Positions 1-5,984 of a stretch of 7,780 bases of DNA are shown here, piece by piece (positions within the stretch are counted from its first letter, which is position 1; every line of letters starts with the position of its first letter). The DNA comes from Pseudomonadota bacterium (lineage in GTDB: Bacteria > Pseudomonadota > Gammaproteobacteria > Acidithiobacillales > Acidithiobacillaceae). The position numbers and the translations under genes were made by a program. The notes beneath the pieces were generated by a model. It was not told the DNA's origin and ran no database searches. It was given only the letters and a program-made list of their open reading frames with translations. Location: the NCBI GenBank assembly GCA_021827445.1, contig JAKAVW010000142.1, forward strand, positions 1 through 7,780, written 5' to 3'.

Positions 1-828
1 TCCCGTCCATATCCGAAAACTCTCCGCGCCTTGCTCTACCAACATGCCCAGCCCATCAATCGCGCCCAGCCCGGCCTGCCGGGCGGCGTGCAGTAGGGGC
101 GTCTCCAATGGGTTATAGACGATATCATATACGCTGCCATTTCTGGGCATGCGGGCCAGATCCAGCTCCGGGTGATGCTCCCCGTGCAGCCCCCGTGCGC
201 TGGTATTGATCAGTAACGCGCTGTGGGGCAGCACCGCAGACAATGCCGCCGAGTCCAACGGAATGGGATGTACCGGAAGGTCGGGAAACTGTACAGCCAG
301 AGATTCGGCACGCGGCAAGTGGCGATTTGCTAAATAAATGGCCGGGCATCCGGCATGACCAAGCGCATAGACAATAGCTCGGGCCGCCCCCCCCGCGCCA
401 ATCACCGTTGCCGGATATTGCTGCCAGCCATTCCCTGCCGCACGCTCCAGCGCCCGCTGAAAACCGAGTGCATCCGTATTGTGTCCTTCTATGCCCGAGG
501 GCGTAAAACATACGGTATTCACCGCGCCGATAGCACGCGCCGCCGCGCTGAGTTGCTGCATCAGCGGCAACATGGCCTCTTTATGGGGGACCGTAACATT
601 CACGCCGCGCACGCCAAGCGTCGGTAGTCCGGCCAGCGCCGTGGCGATCACCTCTTCGTGCACCGGAAAAGGCACATAAGCCAGGTCCAGGTCCTGCTGC
701 GCGGCAAAGAGTCGATGCATCCATGGCGAGAGGCTGTGGGTGACCGGGTACCCCAGAATACCATAGACGGACGTGCCACCACCGGGGTGCCAACAACCGT
801 TGATGTCAGACTGTGGGGAGAACACCAT
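1..828 (-). CDS. aroE: Shikimate dehydrogenase (NADP+), 3' end cut by window edge
   Basis: It reduces 3-dehydroshikimate to shikimate with NADPH in the cytoplasmic chorismate pathway. The frame is open for 276 codons and leaves the window before its stop. The substrate-domain signature NVTVPHK is at residues 77-83, with the catalytic Lys at 83. The catalytic Asp is in NTD (117-119). The Rossmann loop GAGGAAR (144-150) and NR (168-169) mark the NADP site. INTSARGL (207-214), YDIVYNP and the C-terminal DGLGMLVEQGA (258-268, Gln266) are family hallmarks. E. coli AroE has 272 residues, so probably 10-25 residues are missing, given about 18 extra residues before the first beta strand (VYGILGYPV). 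The ATG at 828 is preceded by AAGGAA (836-841) with 7 nt spacing. This start lies inside the anmK 3' end (23-bp overlap), implying co-transcription and probable translational coupling. A run of eight G (387-394) encodes the Gly-Gly of the nucleotide loop. Identification is secure. Confidence 0.95.
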   Translation of the reverse strand, partial: MVFSPQSDINGCWHPGGGTSVYGILGYPVTHSLSPWMHRLFAAQQDLDLAYVPFPVHEEVIATALAGLPTLGVRGVNVTVPHKEAMLPLMQQLSAAARAIGAVNTVCFTPSGIEGHNTDALGFQRALERAAGNGWQQYPATVIGAGGAARAIVYALGHAGCPAIYLANRHLPRAESLAVQFPDLPVHPIPLDSAALSAVLPHSALLINTSARGLHGEHHPELDLARMPRNGSVYDIVYNPLETPLLHAARQAGLGAIDGLGMLVEQGAESFRIWTG

Positions 829-1987
829 GCGATCTTTCCTTTGCGGTGATTTCCATCCTTTTCGAGAGATGGACAAGCAGATCTGGCCAGTTATCTCCTG
901 GCAGGATATTACCCAGAGTCATGGGGTGCTGTGCCCCGGTAACGTGCGCCATGGGCAGACGTTGCCCCAGCAAACACTGGCCGCCCAGCCAGGCAAAGGC
1001 CAACGCCTCCAAAGCCTGACTGGGAATACCGCTGTACTGCCCACCGTGCAAAATTCGGGTCTCTGCCAGGACCCCCTGCAAGACGCGCATCAGAGTCGGG
1101 TTTTCGGCACCGCCACCGAACACCAGCATTTCTGCAGCGCCCGGTGTCCAGGTCCTTATCGCCTGTGCCACAGAAACCGCGGTCAATGCCGTCAGTGTGG
1201 CCAGGAAATCCGCCGCGGAGCCCCGCCAGGATGACCACCATTGCGTCACCAGGGGCAACCCGAAAACTTCCCGTCCGGTGCTTTTGGGAGGTGGCTGCCG
1301 GAAGAACGTGTAGGTCAGCCAGTCCTCTAACCATACAGCATCGCAAAGTCCGTCAGCGGCCATTTGGCCATCCACATCACAGATCAATTGCCCATCACTG
1401 CACAAATGCATGGCAGCATCCATCAGCACATTGCCCGGCCCGCAGTCGAAAGCCAGTAATGGCCGGGGGTCGTCCATACCCGGCAACCAGGTCACGTTGG
1501 CCATACCACCGAGATTGAGTACCAGACGGGGTCGTTTATCCTGAAAGCAGTATTGATGGAAAGGTGGCACCAGCGGCGCCCCTTCTCCCCCGGCCGCCAC
1601 ATCGGCACGCCGGAAATCGTGGACCACGGTCAGTCCGGTGGCCACGGCAATATCTGCCGCCGCACCAATTTGCAGCGTAAAGCCAGGTGCCGCATGAGGT
1701 TGATGACGAATGGTCTGCCCGTGCAAGGCGATAAAATCTACCGGACCGAGATGGGCGATGGCAGCACTCGCCAATTGCGCATAACAAGCGCCCAGACGTC
1801 GGTCGAGCTGCGCCATCGCCTCAACACTCAGTGGCCCGCTGGCAGCCAGCACCTCCGCACGCAACAGCGGATCAAAGGAGCACCCAAAGACACCCTGGTA
1901 ACCCGCACAACCTGCGACGTCAAAATCCAGCACCGCAGCATCCACACCGTCGGTGCTGGTTCCAGACATCAGACCCAGGCCACGCAA
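806..1987 (-). CDS. anmK: Anhydro-N-acetylmuramic acid kinase
   Basis: It cleaves and phosphorylates 1,6-anhydro-MurNAc to MurNAc-6-phosphate with ATP, a cytoplasmic step of peptidoglycan recycling. The 393-residue protein opens with the ATP-loop motif GLMSGTSTDGVD (5-16). It continues with LHGQTIRH (88-95), DFRRADVAAGGEGAPLVP (124-141), NLGGMANVT (158-166), FDCGPGN (180-186, catalytic Asp181 by family analogy), PPPKSTGRE (232-240) and GGGAENPTLM (291-300). The ASKHA-kinase C-terminal lobe EALAFAWLGG is at 327-336. The start is TTG: an in-frame TAA lies only 6 nt upstream, and the next in-frame ATG would cut the ATP motif. An AGGT ribosome site sits 8 nt before the TTG. Family members normally end near the TLGNILPG-equivalent (357-364), so the last 29 residues are an extension. 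That extension overlaps the aroE ribosome binding site and start. It sits 49 bp downstream of slyD. From memory, the usual GGQGAP is GGEGAP here. Confidence 0.95.
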   Translation of the reverse strand: MRGLGLMSGTSTDGVDAAVLDFDVAGCAGYQGVFGCSFDPLLRAEVLAASGPLSVEAMAQLDRRLGACYAQLASAAIAHLGPVDFIALHGQTIRHQPHAAPGFTLQIGAAADIAVATGLTVVHDFRRADVAAGGEGAPLVPPFHQYCFQDKRPRLVLNLGGMANVTWLPGMDDPRPLLAFDCGPGNVLMDAAMHLCSDGQLICDVDGQMAADGLCDAVWLEDWLTYTFFRQPPPKSTGREVFGLPLVTQWWSSWRGSAADFLATLTALTAVSVAQAIRTWTPGAAEMLVFGGGAENPTLMRVLQGVLAETRILHGGQYSGIPSQALEALAFAWLGGQCLLGQRLPMAHVTGAQHPMTLGNILPGDNWPDLLVHLSKRMEITAKERSHGVLPTV

Positions 1988-1995
1988 AACGACTT

Positions 1996-1999
1996 ACCT
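1996..1999 (-). promoter_or_regulatory. Ribosome binding site supporting the TTG start of anmK
   Basis: AGGT on the minus strand lies 8 nt upstream of TTG at 1987. It is the only ribosome-site-like element between the preceding in-frame TAA and the conserved AnmK N-terminus. It therefore supports initiation at TTG, a weak codon that may keep AnmK expression low. Confidence 0.55.
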
Positions 2000-2003
2000 G
2001 GTC

Positions 2004-2032
2004 AAAAAACGCGTCAACCGGCGCAGCACCGG
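2004..2032 (-). terminator. Weak hairpin plus T-run between slyD and anmK (possible terminator or attenuator)
   Basis: Five nt after the slyD stop, the minus strand reads CCGGTG-CTG-CGCCGG (2018-2032). This is a six-pair stem with one G-T wobble and a 3-nt loop. A run of six T follows at 2004-2009, but 8 nt separate stem and T-run, more than in a classical intrinsic terminator. It could end part of the slyD message and reduce anmK-aroE read-through, or only stabilise a 3' end. The hairpin contains part of a direct repeat, TGCGCCGGT, present twice. Confidence 0.35.
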
Positions 2033-2036
2033 CGCA

Positions 2037-2525
2037 TCAATGATCCTCGTCATGTGCTCCGTGCCCATGCACATGACCATGAGCCAGTTCTTCGGCAGTG
2101 GCGTCCCGTACTTCCAGCACCGTTACATCGAAGTTCAGGGTCATCCCAGCCAGAGGGTGATTAAGGTCGACGGTAATTTCGTTGCCTTCGATATCGATTA
2201 CCGTGGCAAGGCGTGTGCCCTCTTCGGTCATGGTCTCAAACTGGGTGCCGATCTCCAGTTCTTCCTGATCGTCAAAATCTTCCACACCCACCACTTCGAC
2301 CAGATCTTCGTCCCAATCACCATAACCTTCTTCGGGTGGGATGGAAACCTCCAGCTTATCGCCGACACGACGCCCCGCCAGAGCCTGCTCCAGGCCGGGG
2401 ATGATGCCGTGGTGACCATGGAGATAGACGAGGGGCTCTTCACCCACGGAGCTGTCAATCAGCTCCCCCTCTTCATCGGTCAGGGAATAGTCGATCGTGA
2501 CGACTTTGTCTTTGCTGATCATCAT
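2037..2525 (-). CDS. slyD: FKBP-type peptidyl-prolyl cis-trans isomerase and metal chaperone, SlyD type
   Basis: A cytoplasmic prolyl isomerase and folding helper. In E. coli SlyD also delivers nickel to hydrogenase maturation. The 162-residue protein has the FKBP core in two parts: residues 1-70, with LVYLHGHHGIIPGLEQALAG (32-51) and the PPEEGYG motif (63-69), and residues 119-141 (VDLNHPLAGMTLNFDVTVLEVRD). The chaperone insert-in-flap domain lies between them and is strongly acidic. The tail HGHVHGHGAHDEDH (149-162) carries six His, a likely metal site. The protein contains no cysteine, unlike the Cys/His-rich tail of E. coli SlyD, so its metal preference may differ. The start is the first of two adjacent ATGs, with AGGA 8 nt upstream. 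It is the first gene of the slyD-anmK-aroE run and follows hemH after 62 bp. The functional link to heme or metals is only suggestive. Confidence 0.93.
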   Translation of the reverse strand: MMISKDKVVTIDYSLTDEEGELIDSSVGEEPLVYLHGHHGIIPGLEQALAGRRVGDKLEVSIPPEEGYGDWDEDLVEVVGVEDFDDQEELEIGTQFETMTEEGTRLATVIDIEGNEITVDLNHPLAGMTLNFDVTVLEVRDATAEELAHGHVHGHGAHDEDH

Positions 2526-2584
2526 GGCGCGAGTCCTATGGGTTAAGGGCCTGAAAAAGGTGCTGCTATGGTAGTTTCGAGCCG

Positions 2585-2613
2585 ATTTTAGCCTGACTGC
2601 GCGGAAACGGCAA
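2585..2613 (-). promoter_or_regulatory. Candidate sigma70-type promoter for slyD, overlapping the end of hemH
   Basis: On the minus strand TTGCCG (2608-2613; four of six to TTGACA) and TAAAAT (2585-2590; five of six to TATAAT) are separated by exactly 17 nt. Transcription would begin near 2578 and give a leader of about 53 nt before the slyD ATG. The -10 box contains the hemH stop codon TAA, so slyD may have its own promoter while still receiving read-through. This rests on pattern matching only. Confidence 0.4.
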
Positions 2614-3601
2614 AATTTTCCGGGCTATCCCAATGACGCCAATGTGGTTCAAGAATCTGGCTGAACGCCGCCATCCAGAGGGGGTTGTCATTGAGCGCAG
2701 GAATATAGCGTAGTTCCTGGCCACCCGCCTGGAGGAAAGTTTCTTTGCCTTCCTGGGCGATTTCCTGCAGTGTTTCCACGCAATCCACACTAAACCCAGG
2801 GCAGATGGCGTCTATGCGGGACACCCCGGAACGCGCCAACTCGACGAGCGTTTTATCCGTATAGGGCTGCAGCCATTTGGCGGCGCCGAAGCGGCTTTGG
2901 AAAGTTTGTATCCACTGATCGTCAGACAAAGCGAGTTCCTTTACCAGCAGTGCGGTGGTCTTCTCGCATTGGCTGCGGTAGGGATCTCCTCTGGCAACAC
3001 TGCGTTCCGGCAAGCCGTGGAAAGAAATCAGCAATCGCTCGGCCTGTCCGTGCTTCTGCCACCAGGCGCGGACACTATCCGCCAGGGCGTGAATATAGGC
3101 AGGGTGCTCATACCAGTCCCGAATCATGCGGATTTCCGGGATTTCGCGCCATTTCCGCAGTTCTTTAGCCACCGCATCAAAAATGGAGGCCGTGGTGGCT
3201 GCCGCATATTGGGGATAAAGCGGCACCACGAAAATCTTGCGACATCTGGCGTCACGCAGCGCCGCCAAGCCTTGTGCGATGGACGGATTACCATAGCGCA
3301 TAGCCAGCTCCACCCGGACCTGACCGGGAAACTGCCGCTCCCAGCGGGCCTGCAGTGCGTCGCATTGGCGCTGGCTATAGACTATCAGGGGTGAGCCATC
3401 GGGAAGCCAGATGCTAGCATAATTGCGCGCCGAGCGGGCGGGACGAAACAGCAGAATGGGTCCATTCAGGATAGGCCACCAGAGGATGCGCGGAAGTTCC
3501 ACTACCCGGGTGTCACTGAGAAACTCGCGCAGGTAGCGGCGCACTGCCGGGGCGGCAGGCGCATCGGGGGTGCCAAGATTGACGACCAGAATACCAATCA
3601 T
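2588..3601 (-). CDS. hemH: Ferrochelatase
   Basis: It inserts ferrous iron into protoporphyrin IX, the last step of protoheme synthesis, at the cytoplasmic face of the membrane. The 337-residue protein has the family layout. The N-terminus is MIGILVVNLGTPDAP (1-15), with RRYLREFLSD (21-30) and the hydrophobic lip segment ILWWPILNGPILLF (39-52). MRYGNPSI (101-108) and VVPLYPQYAAATTAS (125-139) follow. The catalytic His195 is in ISFHGLPER (192-200). FQSRFGAAKWLQPYTD (234-249) and CPGFSVDCVETLQEI (267-281, with Glu276 the conserved acidic residue) complete the core. No C-terminal cysteine cluster for an iron-sulfur centre is seen. The frame stays open 61 codons further upstream, but that part is only the antisense-like shadow of xthA. 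The ATG at 3601 fits the family and has GGAG 8 nt upstream. It overlaps the xthA stop in ATGA (3598-3601), so translation is probably coupled. Confidence 0.96.
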   Translation of the reverse strand: MIGILVVNLGTPDAPAAPAVRRYLREFLSDTRVVELPRILWWPILNGPILLFRPARSARNYASIWLPDGSPLIVYSQRQCDALQARWERQFPGQVRVELAMRYGNPSIAQGLAALRDARCRKIFVVPLYPQYAAATTASIFDAVAKELRKWREIPEIRMIRDWYEHPAYIHALADSVRAWWQKHGQAERLLISFHGLPERSVARGDPYRSQCEKTTALLVKELALSDDQWIQTFQSRFGAAKWLQPYTDKTLVELARSGVSRIDAICPGFSVDCVETLQEIAQEGKETFLQAGGQELRYIPALNDNPLWMAAFSQILEPHWRHWDSPENFAVSAQSG

Positions 3602-4371
3602 GCCTCGTTCTCCAGCGTGATATAGACAGGCGCGTGATCTGACGGGCGCTCTGCTGCCCGCGCAGCGCGGTCGATGACGACATCCCGAGTGCACGCAAGG
3701 AGTGGGGCCGAGGCCAGGATCAGGTCGATGCGCAGCCCCTGATTGCGCCGGAACGCTGCCGCGCGGTAATCCCACCAGCTCCACGTCTGCGCGTCAGGGT
3801 ACAGACTACGGTAACTGTCATGCAATCCGAGACTCAACAGAGCACCCAGCGCCGCCCGTTCGGGAGCCGAGCAAAGGATGCCATCCCCCCAGACCGTAGC
3901 GTCGTAAACATCACGGTCGTCAGGGGCAATATTGAAATCCCCTACCAGCAGCAGTTGCGGCCAGCGCTGCAATTCCTCGGCAATCAGCGCACGCAGGCGC
4001 CCCAACCACTGTAATTTATAGGGATACTTGTCGCTGTCCAGAGACTGACCGTTAGGCACATAAACATTGATGACACGTAAGTCACCGAAGCAGGCGGCGC
4101 ACAGTCGTGCCTGCCCGTCGCCACCGCCTGGCCAGTCGCAGCGGGCATCGTCAGGTGCTGTCCGGCTCAGAATGGCGACACCGTTATAAGTTGGCTGACC
4201 GTGATAGAGCGACTGATAGCCTGCGTCAGCCAGTGCGGCCACCGGGAAACGCGCATCGACCAGCTTGGTCTCCTGCAGACAAAGGACATCGGGCTGCTCA
4301 CTACCCAGCCATTCCAATACTTGCGGGAGACGCACCTTCAGAGAATTAACGTTCCAGGTGGCAATTTTCAC
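3598..4371 (-). CDS. xthA: Exodeoxyribonuclease III / AP endonuclease, XthA type
   Basis: A Mg-dependent phosphodiesterase that cuts DNA 5' to abasic sites and trims damaged 3' ends in base-excision repair. The 257-residue protein is a complete endonuclease/exonuclease/phosphatase fold. Visible motifs are KIATWNVNSLKVRL (2-15, Asn7), LCLQETKL (30-37, metal Glu34), YNGVAILSR (62-70), NVYVPNG (102-108, Tyr104), GDFNIAP (144-150, Asp145 and Asn147), RIDLIL (214-219, Asp216) and SDHAPV (244-249, the Asp245-His246 pair). This is the subclass of E. coli XthA-like proteins of beta- and gammaproteobacteria. Start: GTG at 4371 matches the family N-terminus. The frame is open further upstream, but that part overlaps gst and has no family resemblance. 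No good Shine-Dalgarno is seen. The start is 5 nt past the gst stop, so re-initiation after gst is likely. A second, different ExoIII-family gene lies at 6282-7043. Confidence 0.93.
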   Translation of the reverse strand: MKIATWNVNSLKVRLPQVLEWLGSEQPDVLCLQETKLVDARFPVAALADAGYQSLYHGQPTYNGVAILSRTAPDDARCDWPGGGDGQARLCAACFGDLRVINVYVPNGQSLDSDKYPYKLQWLGRLRALIAEELQRWPQLLLVGDFNIAPDDRDVYDATVWGDGILCSAPERAALGALLSLGLHDSYRSLYPDAQTWSWWDYRAAAFRRNQGLRIDLILASAPLLACTRDVVIDRAARAAERPSDHAPVYITLENEA

Positions 4372-4376
4372 GAAAA

Positions 4377-4979
4377 TTACTGTGGCGCAGTGGCATTGAT
4401 GCTGGGACGTTGACGCAGGGAGTGCATCCAAGTCGTCAAATTCGGGAATTGCAGCAAGAAATCCGGCGCGCGCAGATCGACATAACCCACTGCAGCGACG
4501 GTCGCAATCTGTGCCAGAGTCAGCACCGGTAGGGCGCGGGCCTCTTTCCAGGCACACGTCTCTTCCTGCAGCATGGCCAGCGCAGCAAGAACCCTGCCGC
4601 GGGCACGCTGCAACATATCGGCATCCTGGCAATCTGTAGCATGGCGTTGCTCCAACACCCAGGCAACAGTGATATCCATAATACCGCTGGCCAGCGCCTC
4701 GATCCGCAACGCCTCAATACGAGCTTCCGGATCGTGGGGGAGGATGGCAGGCTCGGGGTGCAGAATTTCCAGGTATTGGATGATCACTGCTGAATCGTAT
4801 ACAGCCGAGCCGTCATTACGCACCAGCACGGGGATCTTGCCCAGGGGATTGTGCTCCAGTGCCCCATGGTCGGCAGCGCGGAGATCCACCCACTCCAAAA
4901 CACAGGGGAGATTTTTTTCCAGCAGCGCGATACGCACCTTCCGGGCATAGGGGCTGGTCTGCGTAGCATAAAGTCGCAT
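4377..4979 (-). CDS. Glutathione S-transferase-fold protein, YibF-like
   Basis: A 200-residue cytosolic GST-family protein. The N-terminal thioredoxin-like domain shows LYATQTSPYARKVRIALLEK (3-22), with Ser9-Pro10 at the usual catalytic position. NPLGKIPVLV (44-53), including the cis-Pro, and the glutathione gamma-glutamyl-binding YDSAVIIQYLE (61-71) follow. The helical C-terminal domain contains EALRIEALASGIMDITVAW (89-107), a stretch I associate with the E. coli YibF/YfcF-type GSTs. Length and layout match YibF (about 200 residues). Substrate is unknown: a role in detoxifying electrophiles or in thiol redox is family inference. The ATG at 4979 has a strong Shine-Dalgarno (AAGGAGAG, GGAG 9 nt upstream), so longer open frames across the intergenic region are rejected. 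It is the first gene of the gst-xthA-hemH run and divergent from rlmJ. The exact subfamily, and whether it binds glutathione, is uncertain. Confidence 0.85.
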   Translation of the reverse strand: MRLYATQTSPYARKVRIALLEKNLPCVLEWVDLRAADHGALEHNPLGKIPVLVRNDGSAVYDSAVIIQYLEILHPEPAILPHDPEARIEALRIEALASGIMDITVAWVLEQRHATDCQDADMLQRARGRVLAALAMLQEETCAWKEARALPVLTLAQIATVAAVGYVDLRAPDFLLQFPNLTTWMHSLRQRPSINATAPQ

Positions 4980-5072
4980 CTTTAATCTCTCCTTTTCTGC
5001 TGAATCCGGACGGCTATCTGTTATCATGACGAAAGCATCGCTCCAAGCCAACCCCAGAAAGATAAACAAACC
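4980..5072. promoter_or_regulatory. Divergent promoter region between gst and rlmJ
   Basis: This 93-bp gap is the only spacer between the two divergent gene groups and is AT-richer than its surroundings. On the minus strand TTGGCT (5046-5051), a 17-nt spacer and CATGAT (5023-5028) make a weak -35/-10 pair that would start gst with a leader of roughly 35-40 nt. On the plus strand TATCAT (5022-5027, five of six to TATAAT) could be the rlmJ -10, with only a poor -35 (CTGAAT, 5000-5005). The two -10 boxes coincide around the palindrome TCATGA (5024-5029), so the two promoters may exclude each other. Read by eye only. Confidence 0.4.
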
Positions 5073-5909
5073 ATGAATTACGACCACCACCATCACGCCG
5101 GCAATGTTGCCGACTGCATCAAGCATCTGGCCCTGAGTCTCACTTTGCAAGCCCTGATCCGTAAGGACACACCGCTCGCTTACATCGACACCCACGCAGG
5201 AGCAGGGCAATACGCCCTAGGGGCGCAAGGAGAACACTTGCAGGGCATCTCACGCTTGTGGGCGGGCCGGCGCAGCCTGCCGCATGCCAGCGCCTGGCTG
5301 AAAATCATCAGCAATGAGAACAATGACGGCGTGTTGCGTCAATATCCCGGCTCACCCGCTCTTGCCGCCGCCCTGCTCCGACCTACCGACCGAATGGTAC
5401 TCTGCGAACAACAGCCCGAAGTGGCGACCCGCCTGCGCAAGGCGATGGGCAAGCGGGCGCACACCAGCATTATCGGCGAAGACGGTTATCGCACCCTCTT
5501 TGGGCTGATCCCCCCACCTGAAAAACGCGGCCTGGTCCTGATCGACCCGCCCTTTGAACGCAGAGACGAATGGGAACGCCTCGCGAACACCCTGATCCGC
5601 GCCTATCAGCGCTGGCCACAAGGGGTGTATCTCGTCTGGTACCCGGTAAAAATCCGCGGTACGATCACCAGGTTGTGGCAGACCTTGCGTGAACGCCTGC
5701 CCGCTTTCGCCTGTGAACTGTTGCAGATGCCGGAAGAAGGCCGGGAACAGCTTTTTGGCAGCGGGCTGATTGTGGTGAATCCACCCTGGGGCCTGCGCGA
5801 GGCACTGACCGCCGCCCTGACAGAACTGGGTCCATTGCTCACTGCGTCACAAAGCGGTGGATTGTGGTCTCTGCGTTGCCAAGGCTGGTCGGGTCCGGAT
5901 AAGGCTTAA
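5073..5909 (+). CDS. rlmJ: 23S rRNA (adenine(2030)-N6)-methyltransferase
   Basis: It transfers a methyl group from S-adenosylmethionine to N6 of A2030 in naked or early-assembly 23S rRNA. The 278-residue protein matches E. coli RlmJ (YhiR, 280 residues) throughout. The N-terminal motif MNYDHHHHAGNVADCIKH (1-18) corresponds to the family's Tyr/His/Lys active-site segment. The SAM-binding strand is YIDTHAGAGQY (37-47). GVLRQYPGSPALAAALLR (86-103) forms part of the inserted helical region. The catalytic DPPF (158-161, in VLIDPPFERRDEW) is the N6-adenine methyltransferase motif IV. YLVWYPVK and GSGLIVVNPPWGL close the fold. The ATG at 5073 has only a weak purine stretch (AGAAAGAT) upstream. It is transcribed divergently from gst. 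The next gene starts 75 bp downstream, and no clear terminator is seen between them. In many genomes rlmJ is a single-gene unit. Confidence 0.95.
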   Translation: MNYDHHHHAGNVADCIKHLALSLTLQALIRKDTPLAYIDTHAGAGQYALGAQGEHLQGISRLWAGRRSLPHASAWLKIISNENNDGVLRQYPGSPALAAALLRPTDRMVLCEQQPEVATRLRKAMGKRAHTSIIGEDGYRTLFGLIPPPEKRGLVLIDPPFERRDEWERLANTLIRAYQRWPQGVYLVWYPVKIRGTITRLWQTLRERLPAFACELLQMPEEGREQLFGSGLIVVNPPWGLREALTAALTELGPLLTASQSGGLWSLRCQGWSGPDKA

Positions 5910-5984
5910 TCGTCGCATACCAAATGCCGCCATTCGATCCATCGCCGCATATTTTAATGGATGATTTATCAGCAAGGAATAACC

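Noticed and set aside
125..796. Apparent breaks in the left-edge gene, with separate short minus-strand frames at 125-511 and 581-796
   Set aside because: Translating the correct minus-strand frame from 828 gives one uninterrupted AroE; there is no frameshift.
1991..2016. TTGACG as a -35 element for anmK (minus strand)
   Set aside because: No acceptable -10 lies 16-18 nt downstream, and transcription would begin at or after the TTG start codon.
1553..2164. 203-codon plus-strand open frame
   Set aside because: Antisense to anmK and slyD, both certain; composition is the low-complexity Arg/Pro/His pattern typical of a shadow frame.
1953..2546. 197-codon plus-strand open frame opposite slyD
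   Set aside because: Mirror of the slyD coding sequence with no independent motif or plausible ribosome site.
3602..3784. 61-codon N-terminal extension of hemH
   Set aside because: It overlaps xthA in another frame and has no family resemblance; the ATG at 3601 with GGAG upstream gives the normal ferrochelatase N-terminus.
4372..4632. N-terminal extension of xthA into gst
   Set aside because: The sequence is a shadow of gst; GTG at 4371 gives the standard KIATWNVNS beginning.
5073..5100. Four consecutive His codons at the RlmJ N-terminus as a possible tag or construct scar
   Set aside because: The segment aligns with the natural HAGN-AD--KH motif of RlmJ; the histidines are native.
4980..5210. 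N-terminal extension of the GST gene across the intergenic region into rlmJ
   Set aside because: The ATG at 4979 has a strong Shine-Dalgarno and a standard GST N-terminus; the extension would overlap rlmJ antisense.
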